64,000 nt of DNA from Chlorobiota bacterium (GTDB lineage: Bacteria; Bacteroidota; Ignavibacteria; OLB7). The stretch covers positions 2,854,501-2,918,500 of the forward strand of contig JADJXR010000001.1 in assembly GCA_016710285.1 (NCBI GenBank), given 5' to 3'. Below are positions 18,001 to 26,123 of this stretch, one piece after another. Position 1 is the stretch's first letter; every line of letters begins with the position of its first letter. The position numbers were made by a program, and so were the translations under genes. The notes under the pieces were generated by a model. The model made no database searches. It was not told where the DNA came from and worked only from the letters and a program-made list of their open reading frames with translations.

Positions 18001-19001
18001 AAGAAGATGTCCAAGATCACCCGTGTGTCGTCAAGCAGCTCCTGGTGAAGCGCGGGATCGGGGACGATTTCCAGCAATGGTTTTGCGCGTTCGGCTGCGC
18101 GTTGGATCGGCTCGGCAAGTGGGTTCAGCATCGCCACCTCCTCGCGCGGTAGCCGGAAGATCCCGGTTCTTCGCGGTGTCCCATCTTTGGTCAAGGGCAA
18201 AATCTTCAGCGCGTTGAATTGCTGAAGAATTTCGTGTGGGGTTTGCGCATCGCGCAGTGCCTGAAGAAGGTGTTGCGCCTCGCCAGGGTTCCGCATGAAA
18301 CTGATAAGGTCCTGGAATTTGCTGAGCACTTCTGGGGTGCGCAACGTGCTCTCCACGGCTTGCCTGATGGTGGTGTCCCACAGCTCCAACGTCTCCGGTT
18401 TCCCCAACGCCAGCACGCCGTTGGTTAGGCTGAAGGTGATCGGCTCGCGGTTGTTGACCATCATCTCAACGATCTCTTCCAGCAACTCACGACTGATCCG
18501 GCGTGCGGTTCGGTACGATTCGGTGATCTGCTGGGGGTCCTCGCTTGGGCCGGAGAGCGCGGTTTCGATTGCTTCCTCCACCACTTCTTTCTCGATCACG
18601 CGGCGTTCGTAGCCGCTAATCACCCGGAAACTTGGCGGCGTGTCGGTCTCGATCGGGTACTCCCGCAGCAGTTGCGAGCAGAAGCCGTGGATGGTGGAAA
18701 CCATTGCGGAGGTGAAGCCTTCGCGGGCCTTTTTCAGCTTCTCCCAGTTGGCTTTGTGGGATTCATCCCCCAGCCGTTTTTCAAGCTCCTCGGCAATGCG
18801 GGTTCGCAGCTCGCTGGCGGCTTTTTCGGTGAAGGTGATGGCCGCCATTTCGGCAGGGCGTATCCCCAGGTACTCCACGATGTCGCAGTACCGGCTAACC
18901 AGCACGCGGGTTTTTCCCGAGCCAGCATTTGCCGTGATAGAAAGATGGCGCAGCGCGTCGTGGGCCTTCTGTTGGTCAAGCGTAAAGGTGATCTCAGCCA
19001 T
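15060..19001 (-). CDS. UvrD/AddA-type helicase-nuclease (exonuclease V family)
   Basis: The 1313-residue protein has SF1 helicase motifs in order: ANAGSGKT (24-31), AITFTEKAASELRTRI, MVDEFQDTN (about 380), GDKKQSIYGFRNA, MTMHASKGLEFPVVFLP and RLFYVATTRARDLL. A C-terminal RecB-like nuclease region follows, with YSQCPTKYYLKYRLG, GVMDRL (D1184) and LHYKT (1197-1201). Related enzymes process double-strand breaks for RecA loading. Two oddities: the usual DYK triad is HYK here, and three late cysteines (C1292, C1295, C1303) plus the earlier CPTKYYL cysteine resemble the iron-sulfur ligands of AddB/Cas4-type nucleases rather than AddA. No AddB partner is adjacent. The start is set at the ATG before AEITFTLDQQ; an in-frame upstream ATG (19064) is less likely. 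Confidence 0.88.
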   Translation of the reverse strand: MAEITFTLDQQKAHDALRHLSITANAGSGKTRVLVSRYCDIVEYLGIRPAEMAAITFTEKAASELRTRIAEELEKRLGDESHKANWEKLKKAREGFTSAMVSTIHGFCSQLLREYPIETDTPPSFRVISGYERRVIEKEVVEEAIETALSGPSEDPQQITESYRTARRISRELLEEIVEMMVNNREPITFSLTNGVLALGKPETLELWDTTIRQAVESTLRTPEVLSKFQDLISFMRNPGEAQHLLQALRDAQTPHEILQQFNALKILPLTKDGTPRRTGIFRLPREEVAMLNPLAEPIQRAAERAKPLLEIVPDPALHQELLDDTRVILDIFFAAIHLYEQRKSHQNALDFEDLQLRLLFALQQPDPSRALLSRFKAIMVDEFQDTNALQYAIVHRLLSRLQSLGRICIVGDKKQSIYGFRNAEVEVFDHADHDITERNREEQRVGQPLEYRKKEIPETSQEESLGIIRLDASFRLLPSNCAYVNLACSPVMTPEGLFNFGVPYEPLVCARRSTGAGGVEVILARDNNDSNNDDEGENSGQHEAEQKIAEQTIGDPNEAEATEPTVSEAELIARRILQLVATGEEQVVWESPAAGEPEQPRPARFGDIAILCRKRNSFQELEDAFRAYGIPFLNFGSSRFYSSQEIYDIVNYLSVLLNVNDDVALLGLLRSPYFGVSDAELYRIGTSRSGRSLWERAAQRAKQEGAHEAVRRAIQAIEEDRAMAGRIPLSLLMRRVLERTGWRGAVIGTERGEQAMANIDKLMENARTFESRGFTNLYDFVEQIREQIQGDEVESEAPINTGRDAVLLMTMHASKGLEFPVVFLPSLHSPPRRANTTLFDRDLGFGWNWKFNHDDQKPAIASLMKLRATERERAEEARLFYVATTRARDLLILSGNVKTTKRGTTKHGTTMLDWGLAPLGDFPAENGTVEVPSKLWFLSEDGRTKTEKDWNQQVKVWYQLPEQPRHETEAGPAQIFRSELVNIGELPARAEGDIYSATQFLVYSQCPTKYYLKYRLGIPEDLTAAYDPEFDPNTRDSEDGTTFARLFRRAALRVDEMLAEMSDASEEEPSNAHAAGDEFLQAIYGQQIDSIAAMVETEPSAAAPQAEADTRDAVERVTDDVLLTEPLPTDQAERMRQRLIGTFRRILNSPQAQQAIAPAGSTSYVEHELRIPFENDFVLGVMDRLIVETDQAIAVLHYKTRKVAANALKSTADEYLPQLRLYAYLVSLLRPEQRTFRCVILFTEHPDAPQEFTFSRFDMHRAEDELRSAFRDIHDLSYTSRSRLPLQAPHCPHCPYWIEKACLLGRGNQANG

Positions 19002-19138
19002 GGGGCAAAAGTAGGAAGAATGAGCAATTGAAAATGGATCAATGGCGGGGCAATTTCTGGCCAAGTAAGCGGGGCCTTACATGCAATTCCGAATGCAATT
19101 CCAGATGCCACAGCAGCGGAACCTGCGCCAGCAACCGA

Positions 19139-21967
19139 TCACAACCCAACCACTAACCGGAAATACAAATCCCGCCGTGGTTTCTCAATCATCTCGAAGG
19201 CAATGCCGAACGTGGCAATGTAGTTCTCAATCAGCGGCAACCGGAGTTCCGCGCCGTAGCTTCCCAGAAGTGGAACGTCCTTCAGCTCCGTTTGCTGGCT
19301 GAACCAGGCGGCCCCGCCTTCAACAAACAGCAGGGTGGATAGCCCCGTTGATTCCCCCCCAAACGGTTGCAGCAAGCCAACGCTGCCAACGGCCACGCGG
19401 TCCCCGTAAACGTAGCGTTCCACCCCACGCACGCGGTGGTTTGGGTGAAGAGAAAAAAGATTGAAGCCTTGTTGGAACTGGTCGTATTTATCCAAGCCAA
19501 CAAACTCCTGCGGCAACTGCGTTCCCCAGTGTGCTTCCCCTTCCATCCGGAACAGCAGTGAAGCATCGCTCCAATCGCCAAACGGAACCTTCCACGCCGT
19601 CAGGCTCGATACGCGGTTGTATTGAACGCTGCTCCCAATGGCTGGCTCGGACCGGAGGAAGTTGGCGGTGAAGAAAAATTCCGGTGAGGTTAGCGTGTAC
19701 TCCGCCCCGGCCTCCACCAATTCGGCAGCGGCGGGTGCAAGCTCACCCGGCGCAAATTCTCCGCTGTTCCACGGTTCCAATTTTCGGTATCCACCGTTGA
19801 TTTTCAGCTGGTGAACGGTGGTGAGTGAGTTCGGCGGGCGGAGTGTCCATTGCAGTGCGGCACTGCCGGCGGTTGTCCGTTGGTAGGCGGGTGTTTCCCC
19901 AACAATCCGTGCAAAGCCAAGCTGATACGCCCCTTCAACCATGATCGTGAACGGCAGCGCGTTGTTGATGTATCCCACCGCCCCGCCAAACTCATTCGAT
20001 GCGGTTCCATAATCGGCAAACGCTTGGATTGTGTGGATTCCCATTGGGTCGTTCAGCAACGCAAGCAATCCCCAGCGCGAACCTTTCTGGCCATCGTGGC
20101 TCCGGTCGGTTCCGTACAAAGGGGAGTAGGCCAGCGGCGTGATGTGCGCCAGCGCGCTGTAGTTTCCTTCGTCAAAAATTCGTGCAATCGGGATGCTGTC
20201 GGCTGGCGGGGTTTGGCGCGGAAGCCGTGCAAACAGCCAGCCGGAATATTTCACCTTGATTTGGGCCGCTGGCGTTGGGGTCATCTGGCGCGAAGCCGGG
20301 ATCAGGTGGGGAAGGATGCGGTCGCGGGTGTCGAAGCTGATGGCCAGCACGGAGTCGCTGCCGGGGACCCATTGCACGGAGTAGATTCCGCCGGCAATAT
20401 CCGTCAGGTAGCGGCGGTCGCTTCCGTCGGGCTTCATTGTTAGAAGGTTCGGCACGCCGCCGGAGTGGGTGGTGATGGCGATTCGGGAACCATCCGGGGA
20501 CCACACCGGATAGCGGTCGCGAGCGGAATCGCTGGGAAGCACCGCAAGCCCGCTTCCGTCGCGGTTGATAACCGCAATCACCCGCCGCCCCGAAGAATCG
20601 AACAGGCTGAAGGCAATCCGTTTTCCGTCGGGGGACCAGCTGGGCGTGTAGGCTTGCGCATCGCCAAGCAATGCCCCAAGCTGTTGGACCGTCCCGCTTG
20701 TTGGGTCCACCGTCACCAACTGGTCCCGCCCGGCCCGTTTCTGCACGGCAACAATGGTGCTGCCGTCGGGGGACCATGCGGGGTCGAACAACGAAGCGTT
20801 GGTGGTTAGCCGGCGCAGGCCCCGGCTTGAACGATCAAGCAGATACAGATCATGGAGCAATGCATCATGCCGCCCGTACCGTTGTTTGGAAAGCACCAAC
20901 TGCTGGCCATCGGGGCTCCAAGAAAACTCTGGGTCGAATCCTGGTTCATCGCTTAGGATCACTGGCCGCCCGCCAGTATCGCTCAAGGCTATCGCGTTGT
21001 TCGGGAGTACGTACAGCCGTTGCGTGCTGGCTCCGGAAGCGGCCATCATCGCCACCTCCTTTCCATCGGGCGAGATGCGAACCCCGGTGACGAAGTCGAA
21101 CCGCTTCGTCAGCGGCGGGCTGATCTCATCGGCTTCCTCGCGCACGCCATATTGGGCACTGTACATCACCGTCAGGGTGCGTCGCCAGTCGGCGTAGATT
21201 TCCCCCATGCTCTCCCCGGTCGCCTGTTTGACGGCAAGCTCAAAGTCGTAAAGGCCAAGCCCGCCGCCGCGCCCGGCGTTCACAATCTTTGCAAGGGTGC
21301 TGTCGCCAAACCGCCACGTCATGTAGCGAACGATGGAGTGCCCGGTCTCGTACAGCATCACTCCGTCAAGCCTTCCCAGGCCGTCGTATCCCAGCCGTGC
21401 GTTCACCGCCGCCACGCGAAGCACTTGGTCAACGTCTGTGGTCCATCCGTCCGGCTCCATAAACCGTGCGGTCCCTTCGTTGAACCACCTGGGGACGCTG
21501 GCCGAAGGAAAGATTGCACCGGTCCACTCCTTTGTGGCGTGGGCAATCACGATGTGGGTGAACTCGTGAGTAATCACCGCCCGGAACCACTTTGCCCGCC
21601 CCGACGAACGGATTCCCCCAAGCACCAAGTCATCCAGAATGCCGCGAAGCCAGATGTACATGTGGTCGTCGTCGAAGGCGAAGGCGTTCTGCACGTCGTC
21701 AAGGTCCGAAAGGTAGAGCTTGACGCGGTGGCTCAGCTGCGTGTTCAGATTCCCCGTCACCACGGGATAGACGGCTTCGGCAACGTTGGCGGCTTCGCGG
21801 GCAATGCTGTCCAATCCATCATGGTAGATCACCACAAAATGATCGGTGCTGAACTGGTGCCACGAAACATCGGGGCGGTTTGCGCCAAGAAACGGAATTC
21901 GAAGAAGTTGCGCCGAAAGCGGAGCAATGCCAACAACCAACAGCAACAACGTTAGGCGAAGAAGCAT
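19139..21967 (-). CDS. Peptidase MA-like / beta-propeller / outer-membrane barrel protein
   Basis: The 942-residue product begins with a signal peptide (ending near LSAQ). It has a gluzincin-type zinc peptidase domain with HEFTH (134-138) and the third ligand in WFNEGTARFME (E164). Next come several PD40/TolB-like propeller repeats marked by SWSPDGQQL, AWSPDGSTI, SWSPDGKRI and VWSPDGSRI, and about 300 residues of strand-rich sequence ending LYFRLVVGL, which suggests an outer-membrane barrel. Proteins of this three-part kind occur in Chlorobiota and Gemmatimonadota; their substrate is unknown. The zinc ligands are intact, so catalysis is plausible. The gene lies between the helicase and the SEC-C gene on the same strand, 70 bases past the latter. 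Confidence 0.8.
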   Translation of the reverse strand: MLLRLTLLLLVVGIAPLSAQLLRIPFLGANRPDVSWHQFSTDHFVVIYHDGLDSIAREAANVAEAVYPVVTGNLNTQLSHRVKLYLSDLDDVQNAFAFDDDHMYIWLRGILDDLVLGGIRSSGRAKWFRAVITHEFTHIVIAHATKEWTGAIFPSASVPRWFNEGTARFMEPDGWTTDVDQVLRVAAVNARLGYDGLGRLDGVMLYETGHSIVRYMTWRFGDSTLAKIVNAGRGGGLGLYDFELAVKQATGESMGEIYADWRRTLTVMYSAQYGVREEADEISPPLTKRFDFVTGVRISPDGKEVAMMAASGASTQRLYVLPNNAIALSDTGGRPVILSDEPGFDPEFSWSPDGQQLVLSKQRYGRHDALLHDLYLLDRSSRGLRRLTTNASLFDPAWSPDGSTIVAVQKRAGRDQLVTVDPTSGTVQQLGALLGDAQAYTPSWSPDGKRIAFSLFDSSGRRVIAVINRDGSGLAVLPSDSARDRYPVWSPDGSRIAITTHSGGVPNLLTMKPDGSDRRYLTDIAGGIYSVQWVPGSDSVLAISFDTRDRILPHLIPASRQMTPTPAAQIKVKYSGWLFARLPRQTPPADSIPIARIFDEGNYSALAHITPLAYSPLYGTDRSHDGQKGSRWGLLALLNDPMGIHTIQAFADYGTASNEFGGAVGYINNALPFTIMVEGAYQLGFARIVGETPAYQRTTAGSAALQWTLRPPNSLTTVHQLKINGGYRKLEPWNSGEFAPGELAPAAAELVEAGAEYTLTSPEFFFTANFLRSEPAIGSSVQYNRVSSLTAWKVPFGDWSDASLLFRMEGEAHWGTQLPQEFVGLDKYDQFQQGFNLFSLHPNHRVRGVERYVYGDRVAVGSVGLLQPFGGESTGLSTLLFVEGGAAWFSQQTELKDVPLLGSYGAELRLPLIENYIATFGIAFEMIEKPRRDLYFRLVVGL

Positions 21968-22037
21968 GGAAGGATTGAGGTTGTGTGATTGTTCCGGCTG
22001 ATGCGGTGTGCCGCGTTCCCGCGCCCTGTTTGGGCCA

Positions 22038-22934
22038 TTAGCTCATCCCGTGGCATTTCTTGTATTTCTTCCCGCTGCCGCAGGGGCAAAGGTCGTTCCG
22101 GCCAATTTTTGCTTCGGCGCGGATTACCGTGCGCGGCCCTTTTGCCCTCATGCTGGGGGCTGGCTTCTCCGGCTCGGCAGCCGATAGATCTGCGGGTTGC
22201 GGGTTGTTCTCCTCGTCAATCCGGTCGCGCAGATATTGGTAATGGCTCAGGATATTTTCGCGGTGATTGTTCACCGCGCTCCAGCGGTCATGAAGCTCCA
22301 GTGCTTGCGGAAGCGTGCCGATCAGTTCGGAGGTGTACTCCGGGGGCATTCGTTCAAAAAACTGGCGGATGGTTTCGGGGAAATCGGGGTGTTGCAATGG
22401 CATCAAGGATGCCAGCCACAGCTCCAGCCGTTGATTGCTAAACAGCGGGTCGGCCAGCCGTTGGCGAAGCATCGCCATGATAATGGCCGCAACGTCGGGG
22501 CGGTTCTCGGCGTGCGCGCCAAGCACCTCGACCAATCGTTGGTAGTAGGAAGGGGGCGGCTCTTCGCGGTCGGTTCCGCGCTCGTTCGCCAGCATTTCAT
22601 CGTGGATCACGGGGAAGGCCGCAAGCCCGATATGCTTCAGCCCCGTTGCCGTGGCCTCAACCATCCAATCCCAATCCTCGATGTAGGCGCGGCGCAGCGC
22701 GGACGTTAGCAATTTTGGGGCAACGGTGTCGCCGGTAAGGCCAATGGTAAAGGCTGCGGCAATCGGCAGCAGTGCTTCCTGGGGTGGCATCTCGGGGTCA
22801 TCGGGCCAGGGGGATTGGATAAGCCGTTGAACCACCTGCAACAGGTCTGGGTTCGGGGTGATGTTGGCGATTGCGTCGGGGGCAAGCGGACCGCTTCCGT
22901 CGCGCAGATGTTCAAGCCATTCTTGTTGGGTCAT
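22038..22934 (-). CDS. SEC-C motif protein
   Basis: The 298-residue protein ends in the zinc-binding SEC-C motif, NDLCPCGSGKKYKKCHG, as found at the C-terminus of SecA and in many unrelated proteins. The preceding 270 residues are mostly helical, with repeat-like segments and no catalytic motif; they resemble a HEAT-like or UPF0149-style scaffold, but I cannot name the family. The start ATG at 22932-22934 overlaps the stop of the upstream gene as ATGA, so the two are translationally coupled. An open frame extends further upstream, but that stretch encodes the neighbour in another frame. Function unknown; SEC-C may bind a nucleic-acid or protein partner through zinc. Confidence 0.8.
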   Translation of the reverse strand: MTQQEWLEHLRDGSGPLAPDAIANITPNPDLLQVVQRLIQSPWPDDPEMPPQEALLPIAAAFTIGLTGDTVAPKLLTSALRRAYIEDWDWMVEATATGLKHIGLAAFPVIHDEMLANERGTDREEPPPSYYQRLVEVLGAHAENRPDVAAIIMAMLRQRLADPLFSNQRLELWLASLMPLQHPDFPETIRQFFERMPPEYTSELIGTLPQALELHDRWSAVNNHRENILSHYQYLRDRIDEENNPQPADLSAAEPEKPAPSMRAKGPRTVIRAEAKIGRNDLCPCGSGKKYKKCHGMS

Positions 22935-23707
22935 TTCCAGTTTCCAAGCAATTGTTGAAGTGGTGCAATCAATCCCGCCTGAAGGTCGTTCGGCACCGGG
23001 ACGCGCACAATCAAGTTCGGCCACAGGATAATTGGTGGCTCCGTAATCAGGCGGGCCGATAGCCTGACCAGGTGCAAGTCGTCGTACAGAAACGGGCGGC
23101 GGCCGCAATGAAGCGCGCGGCAGTTGATCCGTACGCCGTGGCCGCAATCAATCTGGCGGCAGATCCGCCCGATATACTGTCCCTCCTCATCGGTTAAAAA
23201 CAGGTCCGCCCCGCGGTGCACGGTTTCGGCAGCTTCGTGAAGCCGCCGCGCCCGCGAAGCCAGCGGCGCAAGCTCCATCCCGCTTGCCACGGTGATCAGC
23301 AGATCAATGTCCCCCGGGTCCGGTTTTGCCGTTGCCAGGGACCCGATCAGCGCAATCCGCATCACCCCCTCCAGCGGGCTTCCTCCGTCGGCAGCAATCA
23401 CCCCGCGAACAAACCGGAGTGCCTCGGCAATCAGCCGCAGGCGTGTTCCGGTTGGTGGGATGTAGGCCGATTCCTCAGTTGGCGGCGCGGCCGATAGCAA
23501 CGCTATCTCGGTGGCATACGCGGCGCAGGCGTGCAGGTCCTCCTCGACCAGTTGGGGGTAGCGGCGTAGCAGTTCTTCGGTGCTTTCCCCCGTGGCAAAC
23601 CTTCCCAGCACCTCGATCACGGCGATGGAGGTCCCACGAATCAGCGCACTGCCGGGATCGCCTGGCGTGCTAACCGTAATTCTGCGAAGAAGCTCGTGAT
23701 GTGTCAT
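22931..23707 (-). CDS. DUF433-nucleotidyltransferase fusion protein
   Basis: The 258-residue product joins two modules. Residues about 10-65 (PGDPGSALIRGTSIAVIEVL, then GESTEELLRRYPQL) match DUF433, a small helical DNA-binding-like domain seen in antitoxins. Residues about 115-230 carry the nucleotidyltransferase signature IALIGSLATAKPDPGDIDLL, with G122-S123 and acidic D133 and D135, as in MNT/KNT-type minimal nucleotidyltransferases. The order looks intact, so it may be active. Its stop overlaps the SEC-C start (ATGA), indicating a two-gene unit. The ATG at 23707 begins directly before the DUF433 domain; an upstream in-frame ATG at 23767 would add 20 hydrophobic residues. The pairing hints at a regulatory or toxin-antitoxin-like system, which is inference. 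Confidence 0.7.
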   Translation of the reverse strand: MTHHELLRRITVSTPGDPGSALIRGTSIAVIEVLGRFATGESTEELLRRYPQLVEEDLHACAAYATEIALLSAAPPTEESAYIPPTGTRLRLIAEALRFVRGVIAADGGSPLEGVMRIALIGSLATAKPDPGDIDLLITVASGMELAPLASRARRLHEAAETVHRGADLFLTDEEGQYIGRICRQIDCGHGVRINCRALHCGRRPFLYDDLHLVRLSARLITEPPIILWPNLIVRVPVPNDLQAGLIAPLQQLLGNWK

Positions 23708-23811
23708 GCGGAGCAGAAGGGAGGTACAGAGAAGGCTACCAACAAGACCAAACGGAGAAATTGGCAATAACCAATAAGCAATCGGGCCGAAGATAGTAAA
23801 CCGCTGGCAGC

Positions 23812-23819
23812 TATCTTTC
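23812..23819 (+). promoter_or_regulatory. Candidate -7 box before the barrel protein gene
   Basis: TATCTTTC differs by one base from TAnnTTTG and lies 31 bases before the ATG at 23851, in the divergent spacer. No convincing -33 element is visible. Confidence 0.35.
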
Positions 23820-23850
23820 CGTATGTGAGAAACTTACACGATTTTTACCC

Positions 23851-24975
23851 ATGCAATACTTCACACACGCCTTCCTTCCCTGCCTCTTTCTTCTACTTCC
23901 GCTCCTTTCCACGCAGGCCCAAGACTCCACAGCCGCCGCCGATAGCACCTCCGCCGGCACTGCCGACAGTGCGACCCGCGACCGCAGCGGCTTGGCCATT
24001 CTTCCTTTTATCGCCTACACGCCGGAGACCCGTTGGGCCGGCGGGGGGGCCGTGATCTACTATTCCCGCGCCGAGGATGCGCCGTTGGACTCACGCGCTG
24101 ATGAAATCAGCGGCGGCGGAATCTACACCCAAAACAAGCAGCTTTCCATCATCTGCTACCCGGAAATTTATTGGGATCAGGGAAGATGGAGTTTGAAGGG
24201 GAGCTTGGGTTATCTGCAATATCCCACCTACTTCTACGGGGTGGGGAATGCTACGCGGAAGGAGGATGAGGAACTCTACGAACCGCGGACGCTTCGCTGT
24301 TCGGCGGCAATCACCCGATACTGGGACCACTTGATGCTTGCGGTCCGCTACGAGGCCCGCCACGACAAATTCCTTGCGGTGGATTCTGGCGGGTTTTTAG
24401 AGCAAGGCTTGTTCACCGGAAGCGGCGGCGGTCTGGTGAGCGGTGCCGGAGTGATTGCCGGAATTGACGACCGCGACTACACCTTCAGCACCATGCGCGG
24501 AACCTACGTGCGGCTGACGGCAATGGGGTACGATGGCACGTTGGGAAGCGATTTCGGATTCGGAAAATACACGCTGGATGCACGCCGCTATTGGCCATTG
24601 TTCGATGGCCACGTGGTGGCTGCCCAGGCGTATGGTGAGTTCACCAGCGGCAACGCACCGTTCTACATGCTCTCCCAGCTTGGGGGCGAAAATCGGATGA
24701 GGGGCTTCTACGAAGGCCGCTACCGGAACAACCACATGCTGGCCGCGCAGGCGGAGTATCGCTTGCCAGTCTGGTGGCGGTTTGGCGTGGTGGGGTTTGC
24801 CGGGGTTGGTGCGGTTGCCCCAACGTTGGCAACCTTCAGCCTGCGGGACGTTCGTGCTTCGGCAGGGACCGGCATCCGTTTTTCGCTGGACCCAAAGGAG
24901 CGGATCAACATCCGGCTTGATTTCGGAATCGGGGAAAAACTAGAGTTCTACTTTGGGATTGATGAGGCATTGTAG
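23851..24975 (+). CDS. BamA/TamA-family surface antigen-like outer membrane protein
   Basis: The 374-residue product has a signal peptide (cleaved near STQAQDS), a short Ser/Thr/Ala-rich linker, then alternating amphipathic strands across the remaining length. GGENRMRGFYEGRYRNNHML matches the conserved loop of the bacterial surface antigen (Omp85-type) barrel, which usually contains an RGY/F. The strand-terminal GIGEKLEFYFGIDEAL fits a barrel end. No POTRA domains are present, so it is a stand-alone barrel rather than BamA itself. It belongs in the outer membrane; whether it is a protein translocase, a lipase-associated barrel or a simple channel is not evident. Confidence 0.78.
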   Translation: MQYFTHAFLPCLFLLLPLLSTQAQDSTAAADSTSAGTADSATRDRSGLAILPFIAYTPETRWAGGGAVIYYSRAEDAPLDSRADEISGGGIYTQNKQLSIICYPEIYWDQGRWSLKGSLGYLQYPTYFYGVGNATRKEDEELYEPRTLRCSAAITRYWDHLMLAVRYEARHDKFLAVDSGGFLEQGLFTGSGGGLVSGAGVIAGIDDRDYTFSTMRGTYVRLTAMGYDGTLGSDFGFGKYTLDARRYWPLFDGHVVAAQAYGEFTSGNAPFYMLSQLGGENRMRGFYEGRYRNNHMLAAQAEYRLPVWWRFGVVGFAGVGAVAPTLATFSLRDVRASAGTGIRFSLDPKERINIRLDFGIGEKLEFYFGIDEAL

Positions 24976-24991
24976 CCTATCGCCAGTATCA

Positions 24992-25027
24992 AAAAAATAG
25001 GGGCGGAACCTTTCGCGGTTCCGCCCC
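24992..25027 (-). terminator. Terminator for the gene at 25053 (possibly used from both sides)
   Basis: An 11-base perfect stem, GGGGCGGAACC (25000-25010) and GGTTCCGCCCC (25017-25027), is followed on the minus strand by T-A and seven T. On the plus strand only a weak T-tract follows. Confidence 0.85.
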
Positions 25028-25052
25028 TGACGTTTGCACGTACGCAGCGTTG

Positions 25053-26021
25053 TTATTGCCCGTTGTAGAGGATTTTTGGTGAGGTCGTTGATGGCGAGTC
25101 TTTCTCCTCTTTCTCCGGCTTGATCTTACCACCGCTTTCACAGCTATAACTGTCTTCGCTACTAATTACAGCCCATTTCTCTGCTGCGGCATCCCAGATC
25201 AGCGTGATTACATCATCGGGGAGGAGATCAAGTAGATCAGAGAAAATTCCGGCCAAGATGTTAGCATCGGAGAGTTTGAAGCCATCGGACAGATCTCCTT
25301 GCCAGGACCCATCGTCGCAATCGCCCTTGACTTGCAGCACCAATATCTGCCCATCTTGCACCCCATCGCTTAGGCTTACTTCCGTGGCATTCCAATCGGT
25401 AGTTGAGCGGGCGCGGATGTAGGAGCGGTTGCCGACGGTGATTGTTGAGCCATCGCTTACCGAGACCTCCGATGAGGGGCGCACTGCCAACCCGCCATCA
25501 ACATCCATCCGAACGTTGGGGCCGGTGGTTCCAACGCCAACGTCGCCATCGTTATCCACCCGCATCCGCTCGATGTTGTTGGTGCGGACCACCAACGCCA
25601 CGTCATCCTTTGTTCCAAGGAAGTTGGTGGAAGGGTTGGTGTTCGGGTTGCCAGTAGTGGACCACCCAAAGTTCACCAGGTTGCTGGTGTTCAAAATCGT
25701 TTCCCATACTGGGGTGCCCGGCGTTCCATCGTTGTACTCAAAATTGCCAGTGGTGGTGTTGAACACCAACAACCCCGTTGCAGGGTTCGGGATCTGATCG
25801 CGCTGGGCCGAGGTCATTCGCGGAATCAGCAGCCCGCCAGTTGTTGAAACGATGTCAAGGGCTGCCGATTGATCCGGTGCGGTTGTCCCCACCCCCATGT
25901 GCCCGTTGGGGTCAACAACTGGCGATGATTGCTGGGCAATGGCGATGTTTGCCACGCAGAGCGTCCCCAGTAAGAACGTTGCTACCCGTGGGAGTAAGGA
26001 AAGTCGTTTCTGTTCAGTCAT
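25053..26021 (-). CDS. Secreted trimer-fibre-like protein
   Basis: The 322-residue protein has a signal peptide (ending AIAQQSSP) and two phrases of the GVGTTxP type (HMGVGTTAPDQSAALDI and DVGVGTTGPNVRMDVDGG). Between them lie GLLIPRMTSAQRDQIPNPA and GLLVFNTTTGNFEYNDG. This vocabulary is characteristic of a large group of Bacteroidota surface proteins that resemble phage tail-fibre shafts. The C-terminal half is Asp/Ser-rich and ends in a charged tail. It is most likely a cell-surface structural or adhesive protein; there is no enzymatic motif. No T9SS sorting domain is evident, so the secretion route is unclear. Confidence 0.65.
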   Translation of the reverse strand: MTEQKRLSLLPRVATFLLGTLCVANIAIAQQSSPVVDPNGHMGVGTTAPDQSAALDIVSTTGGLLIPRMTSAQRDQIPNPATGLLVFNTTTGNFEYNDGTPGTPVWETILNTSNLVNFGWSTTGNPNTNPSTNFLGTKDDVALVVRTNNIERMRVDNDGDVGVGTTGPNVRMDVDGGLAVRPSSEVSVSDGSTITVGNRSYIRARSTTDWNATEVSLSDGVQDGQILVLQVKGDCDDGSWQGDLSDGFKLSDANILAGIFSDLLDLLPDDVITLIWDAAAEKWAVISSEDSYSCESGGKIKPEKEEKDSPSTTSPKILYNGQ

Positions 26022-26123
26022 TTGGTAAGCCTCGTAGGTTGTTGTTTGAGGAGTTCAATAGCAGGAAATCGCCGCGAAGATAGTGCTGCATCCTGAATAC
26101 TCAAAATGGAAGGAGGGATTGTT

